DNA from: Nostoc parmelioides FACHB-3921
GTDB taxonomy: Bacteria; Cyanobacteriota; Cyanobacteriia; Cyanobacteriales; Nostocaceae
Assembly (NCBI RefSeq): GCF_014696625.1
Contig: NZ_JACJQL010000043.1
Coordinates: forward strand, 1-56,422
Reading direction: 5' to 3'
DNA length: 56,422 bases
This document shows, piece after piece, positions 48,615-56,422 of the stretch. The notes under the pieces were generated by a model. The model saw nothing but the letters and a program-made list of their open reading frames with translations. It did not search any database and was not told the origin of the DNA. The position numbers and the translations under genes are program-made. Position 1 is the stretch's first letter, and every line of letters begins with the position of its first letter.

Positions 48615-48759
48615 GATTGTAATTTTTAACTAAGGGACTTCCAGATCAAAAAATATTCAAAATGTAGGGTGCGTCAGTATGAACAATTTCTGAGTATAGT
48701 TAGGTTCTATGGCACTGACGCACCCTACGAAACTGACCATAATTGTAATTTTTAACTAA
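48606..48759. repeat. 28-bp direct repeat flanking a REP unit
   Basis: ACTGACCAT(G/A)ATTGTAATT... occurs at 48606-48633 and again at 48732-48759 (27 of 28 bases equal). Between the two copies is a 98-bp unit with the REP palindrome. The repeat covers the leuD start codon, so the outer copy still has an ATG (48740-48738) on the minus strand, opening a 27-codon frame that stops at 48657. Confidence 0.85.
48664..48728. repeat. REP palindrome copy 4 (leuC-leuD gap)
   Basis: A 65-bp element bounded by GTAGGGTGCGTCAGT and CACTGACGCACCCTAC. It is close to copy 3 in its middle, in the same orientation, while its left flank (48634-48663) matches the right flank of copy 3 as reverse complement. It separates leuC from leuD. 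Confidence 0.9.
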
Positions 48760-49003
48760 ATAACGCCGTGTGCAACTTTTTTTCAAACCTAACCCCCAAC
48801 CCCTTCCCTACAAGGGAAGGGGAGCAAGAATTAAAGCCTTTCTCCTTGCAGGGGAGAGGTACTCTACGAGAAGCGCTGTACGCTCTATGGAGAGGGGTTT
48901 CAAGAATAAGTTGCACATCGCGTCAAATAATTGCCTGTAATGAGTAAGGAGTAATGAGTAATGAGCTTTTTTTTATTTTGAATTAATTCATCCCCCTACA
49001 CCC
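48760..49003. other. rest of leuC-leuD gap
   Basis: Contains the common Nostoc repeat AACCCCTTCCCTACAAGGGA with hairpin CCCCTTCCC / GGGAAGGGG at 48800-48822, then CTCTACGAGAAGCGCTGTAC. No gene is seen. Together with copy 4 it makes an unusual 389-bp gap inside leuCD. Confidence 0.6.
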
Positions 49004-50407
49004 CTACAACAACTCCCGCACATCCGCAACTTCACCCTGAATCGCCGCCGTAGCAACCATCGCCGGACTCATTAACAAAGTGCGACCGGAGGCTGATCCT
49101 TGTCTTCCTTTAAAGTTGCGGTTGGAGGAGGAAGCGCTAATTTGTCTACCTTCCAGCTTGTCGGGGTTCATGGCTAGACACATAGAACATCCAGGTTCGC
49201 GCCATTCAAAGCCTGCTGCTTCAAAGATTTTATCTAAACCTTCAGCTTCGGCAGCTTTTTTCACTCGTTCGGAACCAGGAACCACAAAAGCCTTAACTCC
49301 TGCGGCGACACGGCGACCTTTGGCAATTTTCGCAGCTTCTTGCAGGTCACTGAGTCGTCCGTTAGTGCAGCTACCGATAAAGCAAACATCAATTTTGGTT
49401 CCCTTAATCGGTTGACCGGGATATAGATCCATGTAACGGTATGCTTCTTCAGCTACAAAGCGGTCTTCTTCTAATAGTTCTTCTGGCTGAGGAATCAACT
49501 GATTCACACCAATACCTTGACCAGGGGTAATTCCCCAAGTAACAGTCGGGGGAATATCCGCAGCGTTGAATACTATTACATCATCGTATTCAGCATCAGC
49601 ATCACTCTTGATGGATTCCCACCAAGCCACGGCTTTTTCCCAGTCAGCGCCTTGGGGGGCAAAGTCTCTACCTTGGAGATAATCGTAGGTAACTTGATCA
49701 GGATTGACATAACCGCATCTAGCACCACCCTCAATGGCCATATTGCAGACAGTCATCCGTTCTTCCATATTCATTTGCTCAAAGGTTGTACCCGCATATT
49801 CGTAGGCATAACCTACACCACCTTTCACTCCCAAGGTGCGGATGATATGCAGGATGACATCTTTGGCATAAACCCCAGGGTTGAGTGCGCCGTTAACTTC
49901 AATTTTACGGACTTTGAGTTTAGACAAAGATAGGGTTTGGGAGGCGAGAATGTCCCGCACTTGGCTAGTACCGATACCAAAAGCGATCGCCCCAAAAGCC
50001 CCATGACTTGAAGTGTGGCTATCACCACAAGCGATCGTCATTCCCGGTTGTGTCAGTCCCAGTTCTGGCGCAATCACATGAACTATACCTTGATTGCCAG
50101 AACCAATGTTATAAAAAGTAATGTTATTTTCTTGACAATTCTGCTCTAGCGCTTGGATCATTTCCTCCGCCAAGCGATCGACAAAGGGACGCGCCTGATT
50201 CTCTGTAGGTACAATGTGATCTACAGTAGCCACAGTCCTCTCAGGAAATAGTACCTTTAAACCTCGTTCCCGTAACATAGCAAAGGCTTGTGGACTAGTA
50301 ACCTCATGGACTAGGTGCAACCCAATAAATAGCTGTGTTAGCCCTGAAGGAAGTGTACCAACAGTGTGTAAGTCCCAAACTTTATCAAACAGGGTGCCTT
50401 TGCTCAT
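49004..50407 (-). CDS. leuC: 3-isopropylmalate dehydratase large subunit
   Basis: A 467-residue LeuC, an aconitase-type [4Fe-4S] enzyme that with LeuD moves the hydroxyl of isopropylmalate. Cluster cysteines are in VCFIGSCTNGRLSDL (about 346) and EPGCSMCLAMNPD (about 409-412). GDSHTSSHGAFGAIAFGIGT is the family marker. Start ATG at 50407. It is upstream of leuD on the same strand, but the gap holds a REP unit. NifV and LeuA are related; LeuCD serves leucine, and the NifV route does not need it. Confidence 0.96.
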   Translation of the reverse strand: MSKGTLFDKVWDLHTVGTLPSGLTQLFIGLHLVHEVTSPQAFAMLRERGLKVLFPERTVATVDHIVPTENQARPFVDRLAEEMIQALEQNCQENNITFYNIGSGNQGIVHVIAPELGLTQPGMTIACGDSHTSSHGAFGAIAFGIGTSQVRDILASQTLSLSKLKVRKIEVNGALNPGVYAKDVILHIIRTLGVKGGVGYAYEYAGTTFEQMNMEERMTVCNMAIEGGARCGYVNPDQVTYDYLQGRDFAPQGADWEKAVAWWESIKSDADAEYDDVIVFNAADIPPTVTWGITPGQGIGVNQLIPQPEELLEEDRFVAEEAYRYMDLYPGQPIKGTKIDVCFIGSCTNGRLSDLQEAAKIAKGRRVAAGVKAFVVPGSERVKKAAEAEGLDKIFEAAGFEWREPGCSMCLAMNPDKLEGRQISASSSNRNFKGRQGSASGRTLLMSPAMVATAAIQGEVADVRELL

Positions 50408-50580
50408 ACGTCTATCGTTAAATAACGAGTCAGAGTTTTTATAGTATCAAAAAAAGTCTACTATTAATATTTTCGTGAATGAAAACTCCGCCTTACTTCT
50501 GCGCCTTCCTTAGCGCCCCTCAGCGTTTAAAAACACTACAAAGAGCATGGAAAACAGTGGAGTTTAGTTTGATACTACTA

Positions 50581-51390
50581 TCAGGTGGAAGTTGTTTTGC
50601 GAATGGTGGCAGCAACAATACGATCAACAAACCCTGGTACAATCAGCTTTGCCCAAGGGATTACCTTTCCTTTCAAGGTCATAATGTGTTCTCGTTTACG
50701 CCGCTCCATCGCCCACATAATTTGACGCACACACTCGTCTACTGACATATTGCCTTGAGTTTCATCACGGGGACTTTTGCCTAATGGTTTTCCATCTGCT
50801 CCCAAGGCTCGTTGTCGGATATCAGTGGCCACAAACCCTGGTGAGACAACCAATACATCCACCCCTGTTGAGTGCAATTCAATCCGCAACGTATCAAAAA
50901 AGCCTTGCATAGCGTGTTTACTGGCAACATAACCTGTACGAGTGGGTACACCTGTTTTGCCACAAATTGAAGAAATAGCCACTAATTGTCCTTGGCTTGC
51001 TTTCAGGTAAGGTAGGGCATAATGAGTACAATACACCGCACCCAGATAGTTAACTTGCATTACCTGCTCAAAAATAGAGATATCTGTCACTTCATCAAAG
51101 CGGGTTAGCATTCCAATGCCGGCATTATTAATTAAGATATCAATCTGCCCAAACGTGGCGATCGCTCTTTCTATCAACTGTTGGCAAGCTTCTGCTTGAG
51201 TTACATCTGTCGGTACTGCAATCACTTTCCCTGAATAGTTTGTGCAAGCAGTTATTGTCTGTTCTAATGCTTCTGGATTGCGAGCAGCCAAGACTAAATT
51301 TGCACCCTGTTGGGACAACGAAGTTGCCAGCATTCGGCCAATTCCCGCCGATGCACCTGTGAGAACAATGGTTTTATTTCTAAAGCTCAT
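50581..51390 (-). CDS. short-chain dehydrogenase/reductase
   Basis: A 269-residue SDR from ATG at 51390 (the upstream start at 51414 adds eight residues). TIVLTGASAGIGRMLATSLS is the NAD(P)-binding TGxxxGxG, NNAGIGML the NNAG motif, ISSICGKTGVPTRTGYVASK the Ser...YxxxK catalytic part. The tail (KVIPWAKLIVPGFVDRIVAA) is hydrophobic, as in dehydrogenases that sit at membranes (DHRS7-like). The substrate is not known. It stands alone; its end faces the leuC start region. Confidence 0.88.
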   Translation of the reverse strand: MSFRNKTIVLTGASAGIGRMLATSLSQQGANLVLAARNPEALEQTITACTNYSGKVIAVPTDVTQAEACQQLIERAIATFGQIDILINNAGIGMLTRFDEVTDISIFEQVMQVNYLGAVYCTHYALPYLKASQGQLVAISSICGKTGVPTRTGYVASKHAMQGFFDTLRIELHSTGVDVLVVSPGFVATDIRQRALGADGKPLGKSPRDETQGNMSVDECVRQIMWAMERRKREHIMTLKGKVIPWAKLIVPGFVDRIVAATIRKTTST

Positions 51391-51552
51391 AAGCGGTGTT
51401 TCCAGTCGGAACATCGCTTATTTTAGATTTTTATGTGTCAATCTGCTCTTAATAAAATGTGACAAAGAAAAAGTAAAATGTCTGAGTGGGGGATAGAAAC
51501 TCTCACCGATGCAGAGGTTTAACAGTCAACAGTTACGCTAAGGGAAGACAGT

Positions 51553-52521
51553 ATGTCTTGGATGGAATTGAGCCTAGATACAACACACGAAGGAGTTGAC
51601 TGGGTTTGTACGCTAGTGGCTCAAACTATTGATATTAAGGATGTTTACATCACAGAATATACTGACCAAGCGGAATCAGTCACAGACAATGCTAGCCATC
51701 CTAGTTGGGCGTTTACGATTAACTTATACTTAGCTTGTGATGCCTATTTACGCACACGTATAGACAAAATTTTGCATCTGCTTTCCCCCTTAGAGCGTAC
51801 TGGAATCGCTACAGCAATTCAAACCAATATAGTTGAGGATAAACTCACTAACGCAAATATACTCAAGCCCGTCATTCATCGCATTGGCAAACGCTTTGTC
51901 GTGCTGCCTCCTGATGTACCTTACCAATTAGAAACACCAGACCAAGTAAGTTTGAGACTGAATAAAAGCTTCTCTTTTGGTAGCGGGTTTCATCCAGCCA
52001 CCATTCTTAGTCTCAAATTAATTGAGAAATATGTCCTTCCTGGGATGAATACCCTAGATTTGGGTTCAGGTTCAGGTATTCTGAGTGTGGCAATGGCGAA
52101 ATTAGGTGCAACTGTTTTAGCGCTAGATAACGATAGTCTTGCTGTGCAAGCAACTCAGGATGCTGTCCTGTGTAATGACGTTGAGCAGCAAGTAACAGTC
52201 ATGGCTGGGAGTCTAGGATCTGGTAGTGATTTGGGACATTGGATGAACCAGGAAACTATAGATCATGTACCAACAATTAAGCCGGCAAAAAGCTTTGACC
52301 TCATAGTTGCCAATATCCTGGCGCGAGTCCATGTTGCTCTCGCTCATGATTTCCAGAATGCTTTACGTCAAACAGATGCACATCAGGGACTATTGATTGC
52401 ATCCGGCTTTACCGTTGACCATGAAGAAAATGTGACCACAGCTTTCACCCAGGCAGGCTTAGAGTTAGTTGATTGTGAGCGATTAAATGAGTGGGTTGCA
52501 TTTGCCTATCGCTTGGTGTAG
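51553..52521 (+). CDS. prmA: ribosomal protein L11 methyltransferase
   Basis: A 322-residue PrmA, which trimethylates ribosomal protein L11. The start MSWMELSLDTTHEGVDWVCT and the SAM motif MNTLDLGSGSGILSVAMAKL (motif I) are usual, with SFGSGFHPATILSLKLIEKY and FDLIVANILARVHVALAHDF (NILA post-motif). The middle has an insert (GSLGSGSDLGHWMNQ), as in other cyanobacterial members. ATG at 51553. It stands alone. Confidence 0.92.
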   Translation: MSWMELSLDTTHEGVDWVCTLVAQTIDIKDVYITEYTDQAESVTDNASHPSWAFTINLYLACDAYLRTRIDKILHLLSPLERTGIATAIQTNIVEDKLTNANILKPVIHRIGKRFVVLPPDVPYQLETPDQVSLRLNKSFSFGSGFHPATILSLKLIEKYVLPGMNTLDLGSGSGILSVAMAKLGATVLALDNDSLAVQATQDAVLCNDVEQQVTVMAGSLGSGSDLGHWMNQETIDHVPTIKPAKSFDLIVANILARVHVALAHDFQNALRQTDAHQGLLIASGFTVDHEENVTTAFTQAGLELVDCERLNEWVAFAYRLV

Positions 52522-52582
52522 CTAGTTTTAGAATGTTCTGATTCCCTAAGTCCCAATTTCTTTATTTTGAATGATTCATGCA

Positions 52583-52753
52583 CTATCGAACGTACGTAAC
52601 CTCCGGTGTATCAATCAATTTAGACGACAATTCTGGATGATATTTCTGTTTTAAAATTGGCATTTCTTGCCAACATTTTCGACAAAAAAAGTAAACTTCA
52701 CGACTGCGAATATGCCGTAAAAGCTGATGAGAGCAGCAAGGACAATTATTCAT
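52583..52753 (-). CDS. small zinc-ribbon protein
   Basis: A 56-residue protein missing from longer ORF lists. It starts MNNCPCCSHQLLRHIRSREV and continues YFFCRKCWQEMPILKQ, giving a CPCC...CRKCW zinc-ribbon knuckle pair. It ends DTPEVTYVR. Small proteins with this pattern occur widely in Nostocales. It is short but the cysteine pattern and open frame are convincing. The start is ATG at 52753. It follows prmA as a convergent gene. Confidence 0.75.
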   Translation of the reverse strand: MNNCPCCSHQLLRHIRSREVYFFCRKCWQEMPILKQKYHPELSSKLIDTPEVTYVR

Positions 52754-52940
52754 GATGTTTTAAATTTATAAAAAAGAAATTTTAAAAGATGTATAGTTAT
52801 GTAACTAATAATTTAGTTGCATAACCATACCAAATGATTATGTCTTGGCTCAAGAATATCTTCCGTATAATCACTTAAATAAATATAAAGTTTTCTAACG
52901 CATAGGAGACTTTAAAATCTACAACGAAAAGAATCTCTAA

Positions 52941-53351
52941 TTAATGTTCAATAATTGGGCAAATAGTCGTAGGAGAATTATCAGGCTTGATTTCCCAGCC
53001 AGACAGTAATCCTGATAGTTCTTGCCTCAAAATTAGTAATTGCTGAATTTGTTCATCAATAGCTTTTACTTTATCTTCTAGTTTAATTTTGATATGCTCG
53101 CAAGGTAACTGTCCTCTATCGTGGACATTTAGGAATTCCTTGATTTCTGACAGGCTTAGTCCTAAACTTTGAGCGCGTTTAATAAAGTGTAGTCGCGCCA
53201 AAACATCAGAGTTAAATAATCTAAATCCTCCCTCGGTTCTTCCTGATGATGTGAGTAGACCAAGTTCTTCATAGTAGCGGATAGTTTTAATTGGTACGCC
53301 GCTTTCTTTGGCAACTACGCCAATTTGTTTTGCTTCTGTTTGGGCTAACAT
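52941..53351 (-). CDS. MerR family metal-type regulator
   Basis: A 136-residue MerR protein from ATG at 53351. The winged helix is KQIGVVAKESGVPIKTIRYY and ELGLLTSSGRTEGGFRLFN; a long dimer helix follows (DKVKAIDEQIQQLLILRQEL). Metal-type cysteines are in GQLPCEHIK (about residue 84) and near the end in TTICPIIEH. This fits Zn/Pb/Cd-type MerR. The promoter upstream has a 20-bp spacer and dyad, so it probably controls its own gene. No obvious target efflux gene lies next to it. Confidence 0.87.
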   Translation of the reverse strand: MLAQTEAKQIGVVAKESGVPIKTIRYYEELGLLTSSGRTEGGFRLFNSDVLARLHFIKRAQSLGLSLSEIKEFLNVHDRGQLPCEHIKIKLEDKVKAIDEQIQQLLILRQELSGLLSGWEIKPDNSPTTICPIIEH

Positions 53352-53389
53352 ACTTACCAAACCTGTAGTCAGATATGATTGCTGATTTT

Positions 53390-53421
53390 ATCCTAAACTC
53401 TCCAGTCTACTAGAGAGTCAA
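53390..53421 (-). promoter_or_regulatory. MerR-type promoter and operator
   Basis: Read on the minus strand: TTGACT (53421-53416), a 20-bp spacer, then TAGGAT (53395-53390). A dyad ACTCTC...GAGAGT spans 53397-53418 between the two. The over-long spacer with dyad is the hallmark of MerR-regulated promoters. It is 39 bp upstream of the regulator start. Confidence 0.8.
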
Positions 53422-53924
53422 GGGGAGCCATTTGCGTGGGCGGTGAGTGCAGCCACACGTGCGGTATGAAGCGCCAGGTGGACTTCCATAGCTGTTTAAA
53501 TGCACATTAGCTTATGCGAATAATTATGAACTAAAACACGTCAAGCTTATATTTTGTCGTTTCTAAATCTGCTAAATTCTGTAACAAATGACTTGTTGCG
53601 GAATTCATTTCCAACTTGATAGCGTTACCAAATTGACACCAGAATATTTTTTTATCAGAGATAAATTGACACGATTATAGAAATTTTGATGTTAAAGTTT
53701 ATAGCTCATTAATTGAGAAGAAACTGTATGAGCTATATCTAATTTTCCGTGGGAATGATGAAGCGATCGCTAGAAAATCAAAAATATAGAATATCAGAAA
53801 AACTCTGTTGCAGGGCTTTATTTTTAATGAATCCGTATTAAATTGTTAACCTAATTCTGATATTTTAAAGAAGATTTACAAATATTTGTATTTCTCAACT
53901 GAAATTTAAAGGAAAAATAGCGAC
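53422..53924. other. MerR-RTX gap with possible intron domain V-like remnant
   Basis: A 503-bp gap without a gene. At 53425-53485, GAGCCATTTGCG and CACACGTGCGGTATGAAGCG resemble the domain V region of group II introns (GAGCCGTATGCGG...CGCACGTACGGTTC), but the match is partial and no reverse transcriptase is near. The rest is A+T rich, with one GCGATCGC near 53764. The RTX gene GTG start follows AAAGGA at 53909. Confidence 0.35.
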
Positions 53925-55406
53925 GTGTATAACACCATTATTGGCACACCATCTAATGATCGGCTCGTTGGTACTGTGTTTGACGATCTAATAGTTGCTT
54001 TGCAAGGAGATGATCAAATCATTGGTAGTCTAGGCAATGATTTCATAGTTGGGGATACAGGAACTGATACTGTTGACTACAGTGAACTAGGTCAAGCTGT
54101 TACTTTACAAGCAACGGGTATTGTTCAAAAAGGCAGAGTTGGAACAGACACACTCAATGGGATTGAAACTATAATTGGTGCAAAAGGACAAGTCAATACA
54201 ATAGACGCTTCCACCACCACAGGTTCTACTACATCAGTTAGCGTTGATCTTCGGGCTAACAGTCTGATAGTGAATGGAGTTCCCACCATTGGGACATTGA
54301 ATTTCACGGTGCAGAAATTTGTGAATGTTATCGGTACTGCACAAAACGATAGCATTATTGGTGATGACAACAATAACCTGCTAATTGGTGGTCAAGGTAA
54401 CGACGAAATTTTTGGACGCAACGGTAATGACACCGTACAAGGTGGTGCTGGTGATGATGTAATTGGTGGAGGGAGTAAAAATAATCTTGCAACTTCCCGA
54501 CTGGGTGATGGTAACGATATCGTACAAGGCGAGGGTGGTAATGATACCCTGATTGGCGGTACTGGTAACGACACCCTTGATGGTGGTACTGACCTTGATA
54601 CAGCCGACTATAGTAATTTAGGTACTGCGATCGCCTTACAAGCGGTTGGTATTATCAATAAAGGTGCAGCAGGTACAGATCAAATCCTCAATATTGAAAC
54701 TATCATCGGTGCAAGAGGTCAAGCTAACACCATTGACGGTTCTACCGGTACTAGTACAACCACATCATTTAACGTCAATCTCTCTACTAATAGTCTCATC
54801 GTTAACGGTGTTCCAGTCTTAGGAACACTGAACTTTAATGTTCAAAACTTTGTTAACGTCACTGGTACTTCCCAAGCTGACACCATAGTTGGTAATAACC
54901 AAAGCAACTTATTGATTGGTGGTAGAGGCAATGATCAAATCTCTGGTCTTGGTGGTAAAGATACCATCATCGGCGTTGATCCTAACAGTCTCCAACCAGG
55001 TATTAATGAAGTAGACACCCTAACCGGGGGTGCAGATCCTGATAAATTCGTCTTAGGAGATGCGAAAAATCCTTACTATGTAGGTGGTGGAGGTTTTGCA
55101 GGTTTGAATGACTTTGCTTTGATTACTGATTTTCAAACTGGTCAGGATCAAATCCAACTCAAAAAGCTAGACGGTTATATCTTCGGCAGTAATTATATTG
55201 CGATCGCCAGTCCATTCCTATTAGACAGCAGCAAAGCCTTCGATGATTCTCTATTAGTTGCGACTGCAAATCAGATTGTGAAAGCCAATGGTGTCTACGA
55301 TGCTTCTAGTCAGAGTGATTTGACATCCTCTTCTATATTTGCTCGTTTTGATATCATTTCCATCTTTTCCACTAGCTACAGCCTCAGCGACATCCATTTT
55401 GTCTAG
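53925..55406 (+). CDS. RTX-type calcium-binding protein
   Basis: A 493-residue protein with GGxGNDxI/L nonapeptides (for example IGGQGNDEIFGRNGNDTVQG). Two copies of an about 165-residue unit are seen: DTVDYSELGQAVTLQATGIV to LLIGGQGND, and again DTADYSNLGTAIALQAVGII to LLIGGRGND, with conserved NSLIVNGVP. The C-terminal part (LITDFQTGQDQIQLKKLDGY) is a common type I secretion C-terminus. Start is GTG at 53925 with AAAGGA ahead; no nearby ATG fits. It has no signal peptide, so export is likely by an ABC-type I system. Role unknown. Confidence 0.87.
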   Translation: MYNTIIGTPSNDRLVGTVFDDLIVALQGDDQIIGSLGNDFIVGDTGTDTVDYSELGQAVTLQATGIVQKGRVGTDTLNGIETIIGAKGQVNTIDASTTTGSTTSVSVDLRANSLIVNGVPTIGTLNFTVQKFVNVIGTAQNDSIIGDDNNNLLIGGQGNDEIFGRNGNDTVQGGAGDDVIGGGSKNNLATSRLGDGNDIVQGEGGNDTLIGGTGNDTLDGGTDLDTADYSNLGTAIALQAVGIINKGAAGTDQILNIETIIGARGQANTIDGSTGTSTTTSFNVNLSTNSLIVNGVPVLGTLNFNVQNFVNVTGTSQADTIVGNNQSNLLIGGRGNDQISGLGGKDTIIGVDPNSLQPGINEVDTLTGGADPDKFVLGDAKNPYYVGGGGFAGLNDFALITDFQTGQDQIQLKKLDGYIFGSNYIAIASPFLLDSSKAFDDSLLVATANQIVKANGVYDASSQSDLTSSSIFARFDIISIFSTSYSLSDIHFV

Positions 55407-55815
55407 AAAGACAACAGACAAAAAAATTGCCATCATTACTAATTCGTAATTAACGTGAGTCTCCAATGGAGGCGCACGTTAATTAGAGACTCAAGAGCGA
55501 TAAGATTTGGAAACAAAATATATATTTCAGTAATTGCAATCATATTTGTATGATGATTGATGGAGATTGATACTCCCCACCACATCGGCGGATGGGGAGT
55601 ATCAACCTTAGAGATATAGCCTTAAAATGCTCAGAAAAAATGCCATTTTAGGCTTACCAATATTTCAGCCTTTAATGCGATCGCTAATCTGATATTAGTG
55701 AGCAAGTGAGTAAGAACTACAGTCTCAACTATACTAAGGTGCAATCCGAGCTTAAAGAAACTTCTCAGCATTGTGGCTCAAATTCACCTTATGCTAAAGC
55801 CCGAAGGAGAAAAAT
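55407..55815. other. gap with two strong hairpins
   Basis: No gene. A hairpin at 55448-55483 pairs AATTAACGTG with CACGTTAATT around TCTCC/GGAGG. A second, perfect 13-bp hairpin pairs TTGATACTCCCCA (55567-55579) with TGGGGAGTATCAA (55593-55605). The first may end RTX transcription. AAGGAGAAAAAT precedes the next start. Confidence 0.65.
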
Positions 55816-56352
55816 ATGATGAAAAGCCGTATGTACCGCCTTGGGTTGTTAAAAGCTCTGACTCTAACTTTATTATTGTTGTCATCTGCCTTCGTCCCGA
55901 ATGTTCTAGCAAACCAAAGCAGAAAGCCTGCTAATTGGGATGGCACAACAACACTCCAAACTATACTGTCAAGCTCTCATCGCCAGAGCGAAAATCGACA
56001 AAGGGATCAGTACCGTCATCCTGCACAAACTTTGTCATTCTTTGGCTTACGACCAGACATGACAGTAGTTGAATTATGGCCGGGAAGTGGTTGGTATACT
56101 GAGATATTAGCTCCATATCTGGCAGCTAAAGGAAAACTAATCGTGACTAACTTCGCCCCAAACGACAGTAAAATACCAACAGCAGTTTTCCAGCAGAAGT
56201 TAGCTACAGCTTTTCAACAGAAGTTAGAAGCTAACAAAGAAGTGTTTGGCAAGGTGAAAGTTGCCCTAATTAATCCACCACAGGAACTAACTTTAGCTCC
56301 AGATAACTCTAGGACTTACGCATTGACAAAAAATTTCATTCATGTGTACTAA
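55816..56352 (+). CDS. truncated periplasmic SAM methyltransferase-like protein
   Basis: A 178-residue protein with signal peptide (LLKALTLTLLLLSSAFVPNV, cut near VLANQ). It then matches the start of a secreted class I methyltransferase family: RDQYRHPAQTLSFFGLRPDM and TVVELWPGSGWYTEILAPYL, the SAM glycine motif being WPGSGW. Relatives are about 270 residues and continue with an FRNxHNW-like motif. Here the frame reads ALTKNFIHVY and stops at 56350-56352, so some 80 residues are missing or degraded. Start ATG 55816 or 55819. Confidence 0.75.
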   Translation: MMKSRMYRLGLLKALTLTLLLLSSAFVPNVLANQSRKPANWDGTTTLQTILSSSHRQSENRQRDQYRHPAQTLSFFGLRPDMTVVELWPGSGWYTEILAPYLAAKGKLIVTNFAPNDSKIPTAVFQQKLATAFQQKLEANKEVFGKVKVALINPPQELTLAPDNSRTYALTKNFIHVY

Positions 56353-56422
56353 GCAACACAAGTATGGGTAAGATTTTCTACAATGTAATCACGCAAAACT
56401 AAAGTGAATAAGTTCCTTTGCA

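Noticed and set aside
1..56422. tRNA or rRNA genes
   Set aside because: No T-loop/acceptor arrangement or rRNA-like sequence was noticed on reading; a covariance search would settle it.

Overview
The window reads as the chromosome of a heterocyst-forming, nitrogen-fixing filamentous cyanobacterium (Nostoc/Anabaena type). The evidence is the very frequent HIP1 octamer GCGATCGC, the short TGTTGAC tandem repeats, a nif cluster in the order nifD(3')-nifK-nifE-nifN-nifX-orf2-orf3-nifW-hesA-hesB-fdxH, and a nifD gene cut by an XisA-type excision element. From memory the gene order closely resembles Anabaena sp. PCC 7120 and A. variabilis. No database was searched, so this is a family-level placement.

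Positions 1-9373 are the nifK-proximal part of the nifD element. The other end and the nifD 5' part lie outside the window. It carries xisA next to the GGATTACTCCG attachment site, a broken VapBC pair, a second antitoxin relic, a REP-associated transposase (RAYT) between two copies of its palindrome, a DUF6173/HExxH two-gene operon, a DUF900-type hydrolase, a retropepsin-like protease pair, DUF2513 and unknown genes. Positions 9363-18455 are the main nif operon: nitrogenase beta subunit, FeMo-cofactor scaffold (NifEN), cofactor carrier and associated proteins (NifX, orf2, orf3), NifW, HesA/HesB for Fe-S work, and the heterocyst ferredoxin FdxH. FeoA (iron) and a Mop domain protein (molybdate) follow, both fitting metal supply to nitrogenase.

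Positions 19950-23910 hold a CBS-CP12 fusion, an ankyrin protein translationally coupled to a SagB-like flavin dehydrogenase, a small conserved protein, the uptake-hydrogenase protease HupW and an LRAT-like protein. Positions 24-36 kb are more mosaic: an Uma2 pseudogene, a secreted phosphoesterase, MITE and REP elements, gatB, a two-partner-secretion adhesin, a TPR-CHAT protease, then a small array (HsdR_N relic, Uma2, RelBE-type pair) in which each unit is followed by the same about 55-85 bp tail. Two RTX-type calcium-binding proteins lie at 35.9-38.0 and 53.9-55.4 kb.

Positions 38.5-41.9 kb form a second nif-related cluster: serine acetyltransferase (nifP/cysE), two small conserved genes, nifV, nifZ and nifT. 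NifV makes the homocitrate that NifEN needs, so the two clusters work together. The rest is housekeeping: a [2Fe-2S] protein, MscS channel, ahcY, leuC/leuD, a short-chain dehydrogenase, prmA, a zinc-ribbon protein, a MerR regulator with a textbook 20-bp-spacer promoter, and a truncated periplasmic methyltransferase-like gene at the right end.

The observations most worth checking are the repeated tail array at 34.4-35.7 kb, the REP unit that duplicated the leuD start and left a decoy uORF, the apparent inversion of a REP loop between two copies, the ankyrin/SagB pair inside the nif-hup region, and the in-frame TGA codons in vapC and uma2.
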